The translations under genes and the position numbers were made by a program. The notes beneath the pieces were generated by a model. The model was given only the letters and a program-made list of their open reading frames with translations. It ran no database searches and was not told the DNA's origin. Of a stretch of DNA of 64,000 nt, positions 1-10,498 are shown in pieces (position 1 is the first letter of the stretch; each line of letters begins with the position of its first letter). This DNA comes from Rugalucina vietnamica (lineage: Eukaryota; Mollusca; Bivalvia; Lucinida; Lucinidae). The stretch is taken from positions 72,604,008-72,668,007 of the forward strand of contig OZ024869.1 in the NCBI GenBank assembly GCA_964017185.1, given 5' to 3'.

Positions 1-190
1 TCAGGAACCGATCCAGGGGTGAACAGATGCACTGAAATTATTTCTCATGGGGGCGATCACGGACATGTTATTCGTTCGAGGCAATTAATTTATACCGCAG
101 GACTTAGTTTGAGAAAAGATTAGATAGATCTATTGTTTTAGTCTAAAGCAAAATCCGGTTTTTTGCTTTAACCATACAAGTTCAACACTA

Positions 191-484
191 TTGGCTGATT
201 CATTACGCGTATGTTACGCGTATTCTTTGCGTAAGACTGTTTCACTCCCGATTGGTTACAAAAATACGCGTATATACTTAAATATGCGTAATGACTGGCT
301 TTATGAATTGCCAGCTTATTTGTTAAAATCATTAAGCGTAATGTACGCACGTTACGGGCATCATACGTGTAAGAGGAATTGAATTATGATTGGCTATTGA
401 AACATACGCGTATGAATAAGGTGCGTATTACGTGCGTAATAAGCGCGTACGTTACGCGTAATCAATGAGTACATTTACGCAAGC
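191..484. other. Cluster of TACGCGTA-like motifs
   Basis: Within about 290 bases the strings TACGCGTA, GCGTAA and TACGTGCG recur about a dozen times, for example near 206, 217, 263, 336, 408, 431 and 455. The rest of the window is AT-rich and CpG-poor, so this density of intact CpG is unusual. No reading frame makes a recognisable protein. It could be a regulatory cluster or a decayed short tandem repeat. Confidence 0.5.
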
Positions 485-664
485 GGGAATGTACCTAACT
501 AATGATTGTCTTCGTAGCAATTACCAAGATTTTGCTTATCCTTACAACTATTTCACCCCGGGGTTCTCCAGTCTTTCGGGTGAGACTATAAACCGAGGTC
601 CCGTCTCCATATGACCTTAGCTCTTGGTGGGACGTTAAACCTCAAGTCAACCAACTTACAGTCG

Positions 665-893
665 AGCCGACGCATGAGAAAACCAACAACTTACATCTAG
701 GCGAAACCAAAGGCTCAGATCAGCTGTGCAGTAACTGCACAGCTGATCAACGCCTTTGTTTTCGCCCCATAGACAGTACAATGTATCTTCTTTCTAATCT
801 GAAATGTCAAGCTTCTAGCCTGCTTCTGTGGCTGTACAGGCCGGTTTGTACCAGACCTGGTCGGGAACCAAAATTGTTGGTTTTCTCATGCTA
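665..893. mobile_element. MITE family M1, copy 1 (near complete)
   Basis: The copy begins GAGCCGACGCATGAGAAAACC and ends with the inverse, TTGTTGGTTTTCTCATGC. A central palindrome (GATCAGCTGTGCAG then CTGCACAGCTGATC) sits near 718-748. At about 225 bp with terminal inverted repeats and no coding capacity it fits a MITE. Related copies lie near 8757, 17831, 18250, 18808 and 24293. Confidence 0.7.
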
Positions 894-985
894 AATGTCA
901 ATTATTTCTGTGTAATTTCTGTGGTCCTGAACACGCTCAAGTAGTGGCGTTTTGCGACTTACTAGTTTATCCGCCATTTTTTTAG

Positions 986-1188
986 ATCAAGCAGGCATAG
1001 TACCTGAAGACGTGGTCACCACAGGCTGTACGGTATCCGCTCCTTTCCTGCTCGCCTGTCAGTCCACGCCAGCCAAACCAGCCTGCATTGCAGCCGGAAC
1101 AGCATGCGCGGTTTACTCTGCTGGGAAGTGGGCTTGGGACAAGGTTAAGGAACTAGGTCATATTTTCCCGCCGGGTGTCGGTCGCTAA
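986..1188 (+). CDS. Terminal exon of a small Cys-containing protein (unrecognised)
   Basis: An open frame follows a good splice acceptor (pyrimidine tract then TTTTTTTAG, ending at 985) and runs about 67 codons to TAA at 1186-1188. There is no ATG in the exon, so earlier exons must lie to the left, probably outside the window. The peptide has four cysteines (in the contexts TGCTV, LACQ, PACIA and TACAV), is rich in Ala, Gly and Pro, and has a Trp/Lys-rich segment near the end (GKWAWDKVKELG). The exon is clearly more GC-rich than its surroundings, as real coding DNA would be. Two AATAAA signals follow within 60 bases. The length, cysteines and amphipathic tail would suit a secreted or antimicrobial peptide precursor, but I recognise no family and the function is open. 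Confidence 0.5.
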
Positions 1189-1222
1189 TCATGATGCCAA
1201 GAAACCACATTTAGAACTGTGA

Positions 1223-1249
1223 AATAAATGGGTAGAAATACAGAATAAA
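1223..1249 (+). promoter_or_regulatory. Two polyadenylation signals
   Basis: AATAAA occurs at 1223-1228 and 1244-1249, 35-60 bases after the stop of the exon at 986-1188. This supports the exon being the last one of a plus-strand gene. Confidence 0.5.
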
Positions 1250-1794
1250 ACTAACTGAAATGTCAAGCAGTCTATTGTGTCAGCATTCAACACGTGTTGT
1301 TTGCTCTTTATCCTTTGTTTGTTTGTTTGATTTTTAGCTTAGCGTCCCAGTCATCAGCAATGGTCATGTCTGGACGTTGCCTCCATTTTATGTGAACTCT
1401 ACCAAACATAAGGTTGTCATGACACCTAAAATTTGCTCAAGTATGGTTTGACTTGAACCACTTTTAATCAGATGGTCAGTTAGTATTTATATAACAACAT
1501 ATTTATGCATATTTACGCACATGTTTATATGCGATCCAGTTCTTTCTCATGACCCAACATTTCCCACAGACGAACATTTCTCACGGCCTCAATCTAAAGA
1601 AAGGAGCGCGGTGGCCCAGTGGATTGTGCTTCTCTAGAGTAAATCCCTTATCGGAAATAGTTTTGATGGTTTGGCTGTAATATACATACAGTAGACCACC
1701 CAAATGTAAGACGGGTTCAACCTCAAAGAAAAATAAAACGTGGAAATGTCATCAGCGAGAAACATGCACAAAAAGTATTATCCTAATTCACCTA
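1250..1794. other. No gene seen
   Basis: AT-rich DNA without a supported exon. A GGTGGCCCAGTGGATTGTGC stretch near 1611 faintly resembles the A box of a tRNA-derived SINE, but no B box follows. Confidence 0.4.
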
Positions 1795-2786
1795 AGCCGA
1801 AGACACTAAGGTGAGTTTATAGTGCAAGCATGCACCCGGCGTCAGTCGGTCCGTCGTCCGTCCATCGTCCGTCCATCGTCCACTATTTTGCAAAGTTCTT
1901 CTCTGAAGCCCCTTGGCCAATCAAAGCCAAATTTTACATGAAACATCTATAGGAAGGAGGAACCATAAATGATCCCGGTCACATGCCCAAGATGGCCGCC
2001 ATCTGTTTCGGAACTGGTGGTCCGATTTCAATTAAACTTGGCATGTAGCATCAATGATCAGAGTACTTCAATATGTTTATACATCATACCACTTGACCTA
2101 TTTTTGACAAGGTCACCATATGTCGCCTATGCTTTTGAATAAGGAAAACAGTTAAAATGTCATTTTGAAAGTGAAAACTTGCAGGAAATGGGCAAATGGA
2201 CTAAAGATACGTGATTTTGAGAAAACTTGGATCCCCGGAGCTTAGTCTGCTCCCGCCCTGCAATATACGTGTATATTACAATATTAGTCAAAGATGTTCT
2301 TCTCTGAAACTGCTTGGCCAATCAAAGCAAAATTTAATATGAAGCTTCTATACAAAGGGGGCCTCAATGTTAATTAAAAATCCAGGTGGCCGCCATGCCC
2401 TTATATGGTATAAACCCTTCAAACATAATCTCAGTCCGTAACCTGTGACCCGATTTCAAGGAAACTTGGCATGTAATATCAGGGACTATAGTGCGACAAT
2501 GTGTTTATAAATGGTGGCCCTATTATGACATTGACCTATTTTACAGCAAGGTCAACATTGTTGCCAATGCACTGGAATGTGGGGAAAACTGTTGAAATGT
2601 CATTTGAAGGGAAAAACCTGAAGGAAATGGGCAAATGGACAGAGTATTGATCATTCTAACACATATGACACCAGGGCTTCATCCGTCCCGGCATTGAGGT
2701 TATAGTCCATTATATTCAAACATATTTATTGGTATATATAGCGGATCTCAGGTGAGCTTTTACAGGTCAATTGTCCTCTGGTTATT
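1795..2786. repeat. Dispersed repeat R1 (CGTCCGTC / GGTGAGCTTTTACAGG ends)
   Basis: It starts with a degenerate copy of the GAGCC..GGTGAG border and runs of CGTCCGTC (1840-1880), and ends with CTCAGGTGAGCTTTTACAGG (2747-2766). Inside are two diverged units of about 400 bp, each with CTTCTCTGAA, CTTGGCCAATCAAAGC, a GATGGCCGCC or GGTGGCCGCC motif and TTGACCTATTTT followed by AAGGTCA. The same units occur at 47770-49094. Non-coding and probably a mobile-element derivative. Confidence 0.65.
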
Positions 2787-2884
2787 TTTATCATAATCCC
2801 AACATTTTCTCATTATATATATTTATCATTAACCACTCAATATAAATCTGGAATATCTTTGAAATCATCCAGTTCAAATGCTTT

Positions 2885-3706
2885 TCAAATTGTTTGCATT
2901 TTCCGCTCCTTAATCATTGTTTTCTTTTGTATTCGTTTCCCATTCTCATTTGTTAATTTCGTTATCTTCCTGATAATTATTAATCGCATTTGCATTTTCC
3001 ACGTCTTGTCCATTCGCCACATCAATAGCATAAGATATTTCTTTATTATCTTACTCATTTTTCGCATTTGCATTTCTCTTGATAGTATCCGTTTCGTCAT
3101 TTTCATGTTACGAACCATTTTCACCAGTTCCATCCTTCCATTTTTCGGCCTATCGCTTATTTGCTTTAGTGTTGGCGTTGTAACCGTTTTTCGGATAATA
3201 GTTGTAGAGCAGTTGAAATTATCCCAGTGATAGAGACCAGAATCCGTGCATTTTACTCCTGAACACCATTTGCTATCGGACGGAATAACATCTCCAAGAC
3301 TGAGAACACGTCCTTTATAGTGACAGAGCGGGATGCGCATTGGTGGAGTTGTAGTTTCTACTGGTGTTCCATGTGTTGTCGTTTGCGGTGCGTTTTCGGG
3401 CGTAGCTATTTTATGAACACAGATGGAATTGTCCTTAATTGTCATATGGCAGTTTTCGTCAATTATCGCAACTGAACACCGTTTGCTACTGGCCTTATAA
3501 CCGAGAGTAAAGTTACTGTTGCGAAGATACACGTGTCCGTTGATGAAGCATAGGTCCGGGATTGGGGTAGCCGTGATTATGGGACGTTTGGTAGCGGTTG
3601 ATGCTAGAACCGATATGTCGACGCCAGAGATACTCTTCGCTAGACCCCTCTGGCAATTCAACCAGTATGTCAAGAGTAAAATTACATGACCAGCCCGATG
3701 TCTCAT
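2885..3706 (-). CDS. Secreted protein with two SVWC-like cysteine modules
   Basis: The 273-codon frame starts at an ATG directly after a splice acceptor (TTTTTTCAG at 3707-3715 on the minus strand), which suggests a 5' UTR exon upstream. Residues 1-24 (with VILLLTYWL) form a likely signal peptide, so the product should be secreted. Residues 53-96 and 128-166 are two Cys modules; the second has C-x3-G, WC-x4-C and a final Cys at about 39 residues, matching the single-domain von Willebrand factor C (SVWC) pattern known from secreted invertebrate proteins, some linked to immunity. A Thr/Pro linker joins them. From about residue 187 the frame turns into a Met/Lys/Arg-rich run, while a neighbouring frame reads as an Asn/Asp/Glu-rich tail with stops. 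The real C-terminus may therefore be spliced or frameshifted. AATAAA on this strand lies near 2725. Confidence 0.65.
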   Translation of the reverse strand: MRHRAGHVILLLTYWLNCQRGLAKSISGVDISVLASTATKRPIITATPIPDLCFINGHVYLRNSNFTLGYKASSKRCSVAIIDENCHMTIKDNSICVHKIATPENAPQTTTHGTPVETTTPPMRIPLCHYKGRVLSLGDVIPSDSKWCSGVKCTDSGLYHWDNFNCSTTIIRKTVTTPTLKQISDRPKNGRMELVKMVRNMKMTKRILSREMQMRKMSKIIKKYLMLLMWRMDKTWKMQMRLIIIRKITKLTNENGKRIQKKTMIKERKMQTI

Positions 3707-4548
3707 CTGAAAAAAGCAGACCAGTTCAAAGTAAGATTTTCACAAAGAGCCACGTTCATTCCAATCAAGTTGAATTAAAATTCACCCAAATTTTACACAC
3801 TGCTTGGCCTATACAATACTAGTTCTAGTCATTCAGATGGAATTATCGCGCCTCTTTGTTCACAATCAGTGTTAAAAACATGTCAAGTCAATATTTCCAA
3901 TGTTTCTTTGTCCTGACATTTTATGCGGTAAGTGAAAACAATGTTAATAAGACTTGTGATTTTTAGTTAAAAGTTCTCCATAAACGAGGGTCTGGATGGG
4001 GTATAATGCTTAATGAATAATGGCCTAAATCTTTTAATGAGAGTGAATAAAGAGCAAAACATTTAATGATTAGTGAATAATGAGGTCCTAAAGAATAATG
4101 AATAAATGTAAATTTTTAATGAATAGCAGAGTAATATAATGAATGGTGAATAATAACATTTTAAATAATAATGAATATGCTAAAATTTGGCTATGGAATT
4201 GTCTAAGATGGCCTCCCTGACATTCCAGAATTTCATTTTTTCTTTGGTCTTGACGCCCCAGACCCGCTTTAGTTCAAATGATGTATACATGTACATATTT
4301 CAGAAATCCTTGACTGTTTTGGAAAGACATGTGTCTGGAAGCCGAGCAAGGGCTCACCTCATGGACCATTTGAAATCATTTGAGAAAAAATCATTCTGGA
4401 TGTTTACTGAGCCTGATACTATTTCACTGTTTTGTTTGCTTATGCATACACTGTATGTATTTTCTTTCCATTCTATTACCCCACTTTGTCGCTATTATGT
4501 ATGTTCCAATCCTTAATGGTAACCTTTTCTGTGGCTGGACATCATCTT

Positions 4549-6692
4549 GCTTTTTAGCTCACCCTGAGCCGAAGGCTCACAGGTGAGCTTATAGGATAGG
4601 CAGGCATCCGTCGTTCGTCGTCGTCCGTCGTCCGTCCACAATTTCAAAGAAGAATATTTCTGAAGCTAGTAGGCCGATCTTGATCAAATTTAATGTGAAC
4701 CATAATTGGGTTGGGGGATTGATGGCATTAGGTTTTGGAGCAGATTGTATCAAAATTGTGGTTTCGATGGCAACAGATAGGACTTACAATGGGAAAAACT
4801 AAAAAAATCTTTTCTCTGAAACCACTAGGCCCACAGCTTTGATATTTGGTATGTAGCAATGGCTAATGTTCCTCTACATAAATTGTGCCATTCATGCCCC
4901 TGGGGTCAAATTTGGCCACGCCCCGGGGGTCGATAGTCTCCATAGACTTTCTATGGGAAAAAAAATCAAACATCTTTTTCTCTGAAACCACAGGGCCCAC
5001 AGCTTTGATATTTTGTATGTGGCAATGGCTAATGGTCCTCTACATACATTGTGCCAGCCATGCCCCTGGGGTCAAATTTGGCCACGACCCGTGGGTCGAT
5101 AGTCTCCATAGACTTACAATGGGAAAAACTAAAAAAATCTTCTTTTCTGAAACCACTAGGCCCACAGCTTTGATATTTGGTATGTAGCAATGGCTAATGG
5201 TCCTCTACATAAATTGTGCCATTCATGCCCCTGGGGTCAAATTTGGCCACGCCCCGGGGGTCGATAGTCTCCATAGACTTACTATGGGAAAAATAAAAAA
5301 TCTTCTTCTCTGAAACCACAGGGCCCACAGTTTTGATATTTGGTATGTGGCAATGGCTAATGGTCCTCTACATAAATTATGCCAGCCATGCTCCTGGAGT
5401 CAAATTTGGCTACGCCCCGTGGGTCGATAGTCTCCATAAACTTACAATTGGAAAAACTAAAAAAATCTTCTTCTCTGAAACCACTAGGCCCACAGCTTTG
5501 ATATTTGGTATGTAGCAATGACTAATGGTCCTCTACATAAATTGTGCCATTCATGCCCCTGGGGTCCAATTTGGCCACGCCCCTGGGGTTGATAATCTCC
5601 ATAGACTTACTATGGGAAAAAACTAAAAAAATCTTCTTCTCTGAAACCACTAGGCCCACAGCTTTGATATTTGGTATGTAGCAATGACTAATGGTCCTCT
5701 ACATAAATTATGCCAGTCATGCCCCTGGGGTCAAATTTGGCCACGCCCCGGGGGTCGATAGTCTCTATAGACCTACAATAGGAAAAAAACTAAAAAAATC
5801 TTCTTCTCTGAAACCACTAGGCCAACAGCTTTGATATTTGGTATGTAGCAATGGCTGATGGTCCTCTACATAAATTGTGCCATTCATGCCCCTGGGGTCA
5901 TATTTGGCCACGCCTTTGGGTTGATAGTCTCCATAGACTTACTATGGGAAAAAATTCAAAAATCTTCTTCTCTGAAACCACAGGGCCCACAGCTTTGATA
6001 TTTTGTATGTGGCAATGGCTAATGGTCCTCTACATAAATTGTGCCAATCATGTCCCCGGGGTCAAATTTGGCAACGCCCCGGGGGTCGATAGTCTCCATA
6101 GACCTACAATAGGAAAAACTAAAAAAATCTTCTTCTCTGAAACCACTAGGCCCACAGCTTTGATATTTGGTATGTAGCAATGGCTAATGGTCCTCTACAT
6201 AAATTGTGCCATTCATGCCCCTGGGTCAAATTTGGCCAGGCCCCAGAGGTTGATAGTCTCAATAGACTTGCTATGGGAAAAAAATTCAAAAATCTTCTTC
6301 TCTAAAACCACAGGGCACACAGCTTTGATATTTTGTATGTGGCAATGGCTAATGGTCCTCTACATAAATTATGCCAGCCATGCCCCTAGGGTCAAATTTG
6401 GCCACGCCCTGGGGGTAGATAGTCAACATAGACTTACAATGGGAAAAACTAAAAAAATCTTCTTCTCTGAAACCAAAAGGCCCAGAGCTTCTATATTTTG
6501 TATGTAGCAATGTTTGGTAGTCCCCATTATAAATTGTGCCAGTCATGCCCCTGTGTCAAATTTGGCCATGCCCCGGGGGTCAATAGTGTCCATGCATAGA
6601 CTTTCATTGGTCGATTCTCAATTAATTTAAATCTCATGAGCTTACAATGTGATAATCTCTCAGGTGAGCTACAGGACCAATGGTCCTCTAGT
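4549..6692. repeat. Dispersed repeat R2 with GAGCTCACC / GGTGAGCT borders
   Basis: It begins with AGCTCACCCTGAGCC-GAA-GGCTCACAGGTGAGCT and CGTCGTCCGTCC, and ends with CTCAGGTGAGCTACAGGACC. It belongs to the same family as 1795-2786 and 47770-49094 but has a different, tandemly amplified interior (see 4770-6600). Short frames in it are repeat artefacts. Confidence 0.65.
4770..6600 (+). repeat. 165-bp tandem repeat, about 11 units
   Basis: The landmark CCCACAGCTTTGATATTT recurs at about 4831, 4997, 5162, 5325, 5490, 5656, 5822, 5987, 6152, 6317 and 6482, spacing 163-166 bp. Each unit has CTTCTCTGAAACCAC, ATGGCTAATGGTCCTCTACA and GGGGTCAAATTTGGCCACGC. Two sub-types, CACTAGGCCC and CACAGGGCCC, alternate over part of the array, pointing to a 330-bp dimer that was amplified. 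Confidence 0.85.
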
Positions 6693-7318
6693 TTTTTATA
6701 TGACAGAACATTATTATACGATGTGTCTTTTGCAATCAGAAACAAGGCAGCACTAAGAACGTTATTGAAAATCTATCTGGCAATTTATATGGCGCTACAT
6801 AATATTTTTTCCTCGCTCGCTTCGCTCGCTCGGTATTTAAGACATTAATAAAATGTATTGTACAGTCAGGCACGAGCACGAAACCATACATCACATAGTG
6901 CTCCTATGCTAACTAGTTTACTAAAATAAAAACAACAACATGTTATTATAACTTTTACCCATGAAGTTACACTTTTTCTTAAATAACCTTTGGTGTTCAT
7001 AATTGAAGAGAATGATTCAGGGTAAAACTTATGGCGTATTCAGTATTTAAGGTGGAGGGGATTATACTCCCAACAGATTTAAAAGGGGATTTGGTAAAAA
7101 AGAATCGGTATACTATTTTGAAAAGTTTCTATGAGGCTTTGTGGTCTAGCAGAGTATAATAATTATGCTTCTCTCAAGATGTTAATATCAAGGTTGCACT
7201 AAGCAGTCTACACTGATTTAATATCATAGAACTAGTCTTTGTTGCTTGAGATAAGGGATGCCTTAGGTGGGAACACCTATTTGCTTATGAATATTAGCTG
7301 GACTATAATAGTAATTAT
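6693..7318. other. No gene seen
   Basis: AT-rich sequence with a short CTCGCTCGCTTCGCTCGCTCG run near 6813. No supported exon or element end. Confidence 0.4.
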
Positions 7319-7444
7319 CATATTTTATTGAATAATCGAGCTAATTTTAATGAATAAGCCAAAATTTTAATGACAGTGAATAAATGGCTAAATGTTTAGT
7401 GATTAGTGAATACCAGGACCCCCCATCCACACCCTCATCATCAG

Positions 7445-7710
7445 GAAAACATGTCCATACAATATATACCCCCTTAAAGCCCACTTTTATATAGTAAAAC
7501 TGGGGTTTGCAGGGGTATACCTATTTTTCTTATTTTTGCTCCAAAACATAGATTGTGGGTACTCGTTAGAACCGCCTCGGCGAGGCGGTTCTAACGTGTA
7601 CCAACAATCTATGTTTTGAGCAAAAATAAGAAAAATAACAAAAATTTTCAGCTGAAAATTTTCAATTTTCAAAGCTCAAAAATCTCTGTATGTCGCATGG
7701 GCAAGTTTTC
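7445..7710. mobile_element. Palindromic MITE family M2, copy 1
   Basis: The ends are GAAAACATGTCC and the inverse GGGCAAGTTTTC. Positions 7522-7637 form a near-perfect inverted repeat of about 58 bp per arm, centred on GAACCGCCTCG-G-CGAGGCGGTTC. Transcribed or single-stranded, it would fold into one long hairpin. A second copy at 8951-9217 shares the ends and the arms; shorter relatives are near 9523 and 17520. Confidence 0.75.
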
Positions 7711-7856
7711 GTAATATAAACACCTGCTTTTCCTTGTATGTGGAAGCAAATACCATGTTTAACTTACGGCGTTGCAATCATCCAGTATTTCAAGTAAATA
7801 ATGATCGGAAATTGACAAAAAGTAAAGAAAAAAGAATCAAACGTAATGCACCCGCC

Positions 7857-8267
7857 ATTTGTATCCGCCCTATGGCCGGGGATAGCGAGGACAAAGCTGG
7901 GCTAAAGTGCTGGGATTTACCCTCTGATAAGTCCCGGCAGTGCCGGGCCGAAATGCACAGTCACATTAATTCAAATTAGATATCAGTTGTATTTTCAACA
8001 TTAGTTACTTTTATGATCCTTACTTAATTTGCAAATGTACATGTATGCAGAAAATTAAGCACCTCTCTCATATATTTTCATTTAAACAACTCTCAGCTGT
8101 TGTTCAACATTGTTGTCAGTCGTCTCTGGGAAGCCGGGACTTTTAACAGTGACTTCAGCACAAATCTGACCCCGCAGTGCCGAGCTTTTAGCGGGGCTTT
8201 AAAAACCGAAAAGTTACACCTCGACTCTAGTGGGGCAGTAGATACAAATGACTGGTACATAACTACT
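7857..8267. mobile_element. MITE family M3, copy 1
   Basis: It starts CATTTGTATCCGCCC and ends GGGCAGTAGATACAAATG, an inverted pair. The inside is GC-rich near both ends (GGCCGGGGATAGCG, AAGCCGGGACTTTTA). The reverse complement of 25187-25640 matches along its length, with the same terminal pair. Open frames here are not genes. Confidence 0.65.
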
Positions 8268-8756
8268 GGAAGTAAATGTACATATTACAATGCATATTCA
8301 GCAAGTTGCAATAGAAACATGGTAAAACGATCAAGATGCTATTTCTTAAAAGGTGGCCACTCAGCGGACTTTACCGAAGCAAATATGATACGGTCAAACA
8401 AGAGACACTGGCATTACCTCATAATGATAAAACAAAACCAGCCACAACATAACTGTCGCCTGGGAATGGCCAGTAATTAAATAATGAAATACTTTTTTTT
8501 CGAAATTCACAATGAATATTTATCGTTCTTTATCGTTCTTTTAATTGTGAACCATGTGAACTACATGTACAAAAATCAAAAATAAGCAAAATGCTCTACA
8601 GGATAAGCAAGCGTCAACACATACCATGATAATTTGAAGTGGTAGAAGAAGTCCTATATTCCAAAAAAGCTTATCTGTTTACTAGATAATCATGTATAAA
8701 ATTTAAGCCACTGTATCGAAAACTCAATACTCTACATATGCCAAAACAATGTCACA
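8268..8756. other. No gene seen
   Basis: AT-rich spacer with no splice-bounded frame or repeat end that I could support. Confidence 0.4.
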
Positions 8757-8912
8757 GATCAGCTGTGCGGTTACTGAATAACTCATCGTTGTCTTGATAA
8801 ATAGATACTGCAATTCATCTTCTAATCAAATCCGAAATTTCAGGCTCCTAACTATTTTCTGTGGCAGTTCAGTCGAAGCCCCAAATTGTTGGTTTTCTCA
8901 CGCAAAGGTCCA
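8757..8912. mobile_element. MITE family M1, truncated copy
   Basis: It holds the central CAGATCAGCTGTGCGG, the AATCCGAAATTTCAGGCTCC part and the right end TTGTTGGTTTTCTCACGC, but the left end is missing. Confidence 0.6.
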
Positions 8913-8950
8913 TTATTTTATAACGGTTGACAATCGACAGATATCATCAA

Positions 8951-9217
8951 GAAAACATGTCCGTGCAATATATACCTCCTTAAACCCCACTTTTATATAG
9001 AAAAACTGGGGTATGCAGGGGTATACCTATTTTTCTTATTTTTGCTCCAAAACATAGATTGTGGGTACTCGTTAGAACCGCCACGCCGTGGCGATTCTAA
9101 CGTGTACCCACAATCTATGTTTTGAGCAAAAATAAGAATAATATCAAACTTTTTTAGCTAAACATTTTCAATTTTTAAAGCTCAAAAATTCTCTGTATAT
9201 TGCATGGGCAAGTTTTC
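8951..9217. mobile_element. Palindromic MITE family M2, copy 2
   Basis: Same ends as 7445-7710 (GAAAACATGTCC, GGGCAAGTTTTC). The long hairpin spans 9028-9143, and its centre reads AACCGCCACGCCGTGGCGATT. Both copies are preceded by ATCATCA and followed by GTAAT, so the true ends may lie a few bases further out. Confidence 0.75.
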
Positions 9218-9522
9218 GTAATGATTGTCTTTCATCAGCAGCTGTATCTAAACATTTCGAAAACATGTTACCTTGGTCGACTGTGAAAACGGCAACGGTA
9301 ATTAATTCCTAAACAATCTATTTCGCTTGAATAAAAGAATTTAATAAATACTTTGAAAAGAGAGAGCTGTTACAAACTGTTTGGACTTGTCTGGCAAAAA
9401 TGTGTATACTCTTGTTGTCTAATGATGAACTCACCAAACATAATGAAAACATATACAGCAGAGTTTTTTGTTCCAGCTGTAGATATTGAAATATTCTCTG
9501 GAAAAGGTTCGATGTTTTAATA

Positions 9523-9675
9523 GTTTTGCTCAAACATTAATTGCAGGTACATGTAAGAACCCCCGCGCCGATTCTAATGAGTACCCACAATACATGTTTT
9601 GGAGTAAATTTTATATAAGTAAAATATGTATAATTCTACATACCCCAATTTTGCTATATAAAAGTGGGGATATTG
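9523..9675. mobile_element. Palindromic MITE family M2, degenerate copy
   Basis: A shorter inverted repeat (TTTTGCTCAAACATTAATTG with CAATACATGTTTTGGAGTAA) is followed by CCCCAATTTTGCTATATAAA, the inverse of the flank seen in the other copies. It is in opposite orientation and has lost part of the central arm. Confidence 0.55.
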
Positions 9676-9689
9676 GTGGTGTGTATTAC

Positions 9690-10494
9690 ACAGAAATATT
9701 ATCCTGATACCGAAATTTCAGCCCAAGCCATTAAAAGTTATCATCACTCATATTGCTGTTAACTTTGGTGTACAGCTGAATGGAAATTACTTTAAAAAGC
9801 CGAAGGCAAAACGTAACAGCTAGGCCTACATATATGCCATTCCTTTGTGACTTTTCGAAAATCAATGACTCAGATTAAATAGAATATTAATTGAAGGTAA
9901 GCAATGACCAGGAAGGAACACTGGTGCAGTCATAACCAAAGTTCCACTCAAATAATTAAGATGGACACCTGGCGGAATTGGGAAAAGGGAGAACATACAA
10001 TAAGCCGAGTGAGCAGCTGTATATTTGATTTAAAATATTAATAGCAAATTATTACAGATCAAATGTCTTGTTTAAGCAAATGGCATATGTATTCATTAAC
10101 TATTTCGAAGTCATCGGAAAGGTAAAAGAAAGCCATAATCAGGAATCGAAGCAACCAGAACCAAAATGACGGCTACACGTGTGTAAGAGCTACATAACTC
10201 CGTCAATAACTGTGAAATGGCAATCAAATAATTAGTTCAAATTATTTTAACATACCTCAATTGGGCTTTTCTAATGTCCCGGTAGTAAGAAACTAAGCGA
10301 AAGCGCGATTTTAATTAATATATTTTTTATCATCTTGACAGCTAGGTGTAGATTTCTTAAGGTTAACTTATATCAACGTCCCATCAATGCGTTTTATGCA
10401 ATTTGAGATATCTGCAACTTTTCTAACATGAAAAATGAGTTCTACTTGAAATGAGCCACCGCGTCGGATATGTTTCGGAAATTCTCAACAACTA
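9690..10494. other. Spacer left of the LTR element
   Basis: No exon supported. A short SINE-like piece (GCCGAGTGAGCAGCTGT near 10004) matches the inverse of sequence at 38040 and 42430. Confidence 0.4.
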
Positions 10495-10498
10495 GTAT

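Larger units (their letters stand above)
3985..7436. mobile_element. Element with inverted GAGGGTCTGGATGGGG ends, interrupted
   Basis: The left end reads GAGGGTCTGGATGGGG (3985-4000) and the right end CCCCATCCACACCCTC (about 7419-7435), its near-perfect inverse. Next to each end lie irregular runs of AATGAATAATGG and TTTAATGA (4005-4180 and 7325-7410). The middle is mostly taken by the repeat at 4549-6692. No transposase was seen. The boundary call is an inference from the inverted ends. Confidence 0.45.

Noticed and set aside
168-382. Two short opposing frames in the TACGCGTA region
   Set aside because: Repetitive composition, no splice sites, no conserved motif.
2859-3230. Long plus-strand frame opposite the SVWC gene
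   Set aside because: Hydrophobic low-complexity mirror of the basic run on the minus strand.
4885-6507. Several plus-strand frames of 60-108 codons
   Set aside because: They repeat with the 165-bp unit and encode the same peptide again and again.
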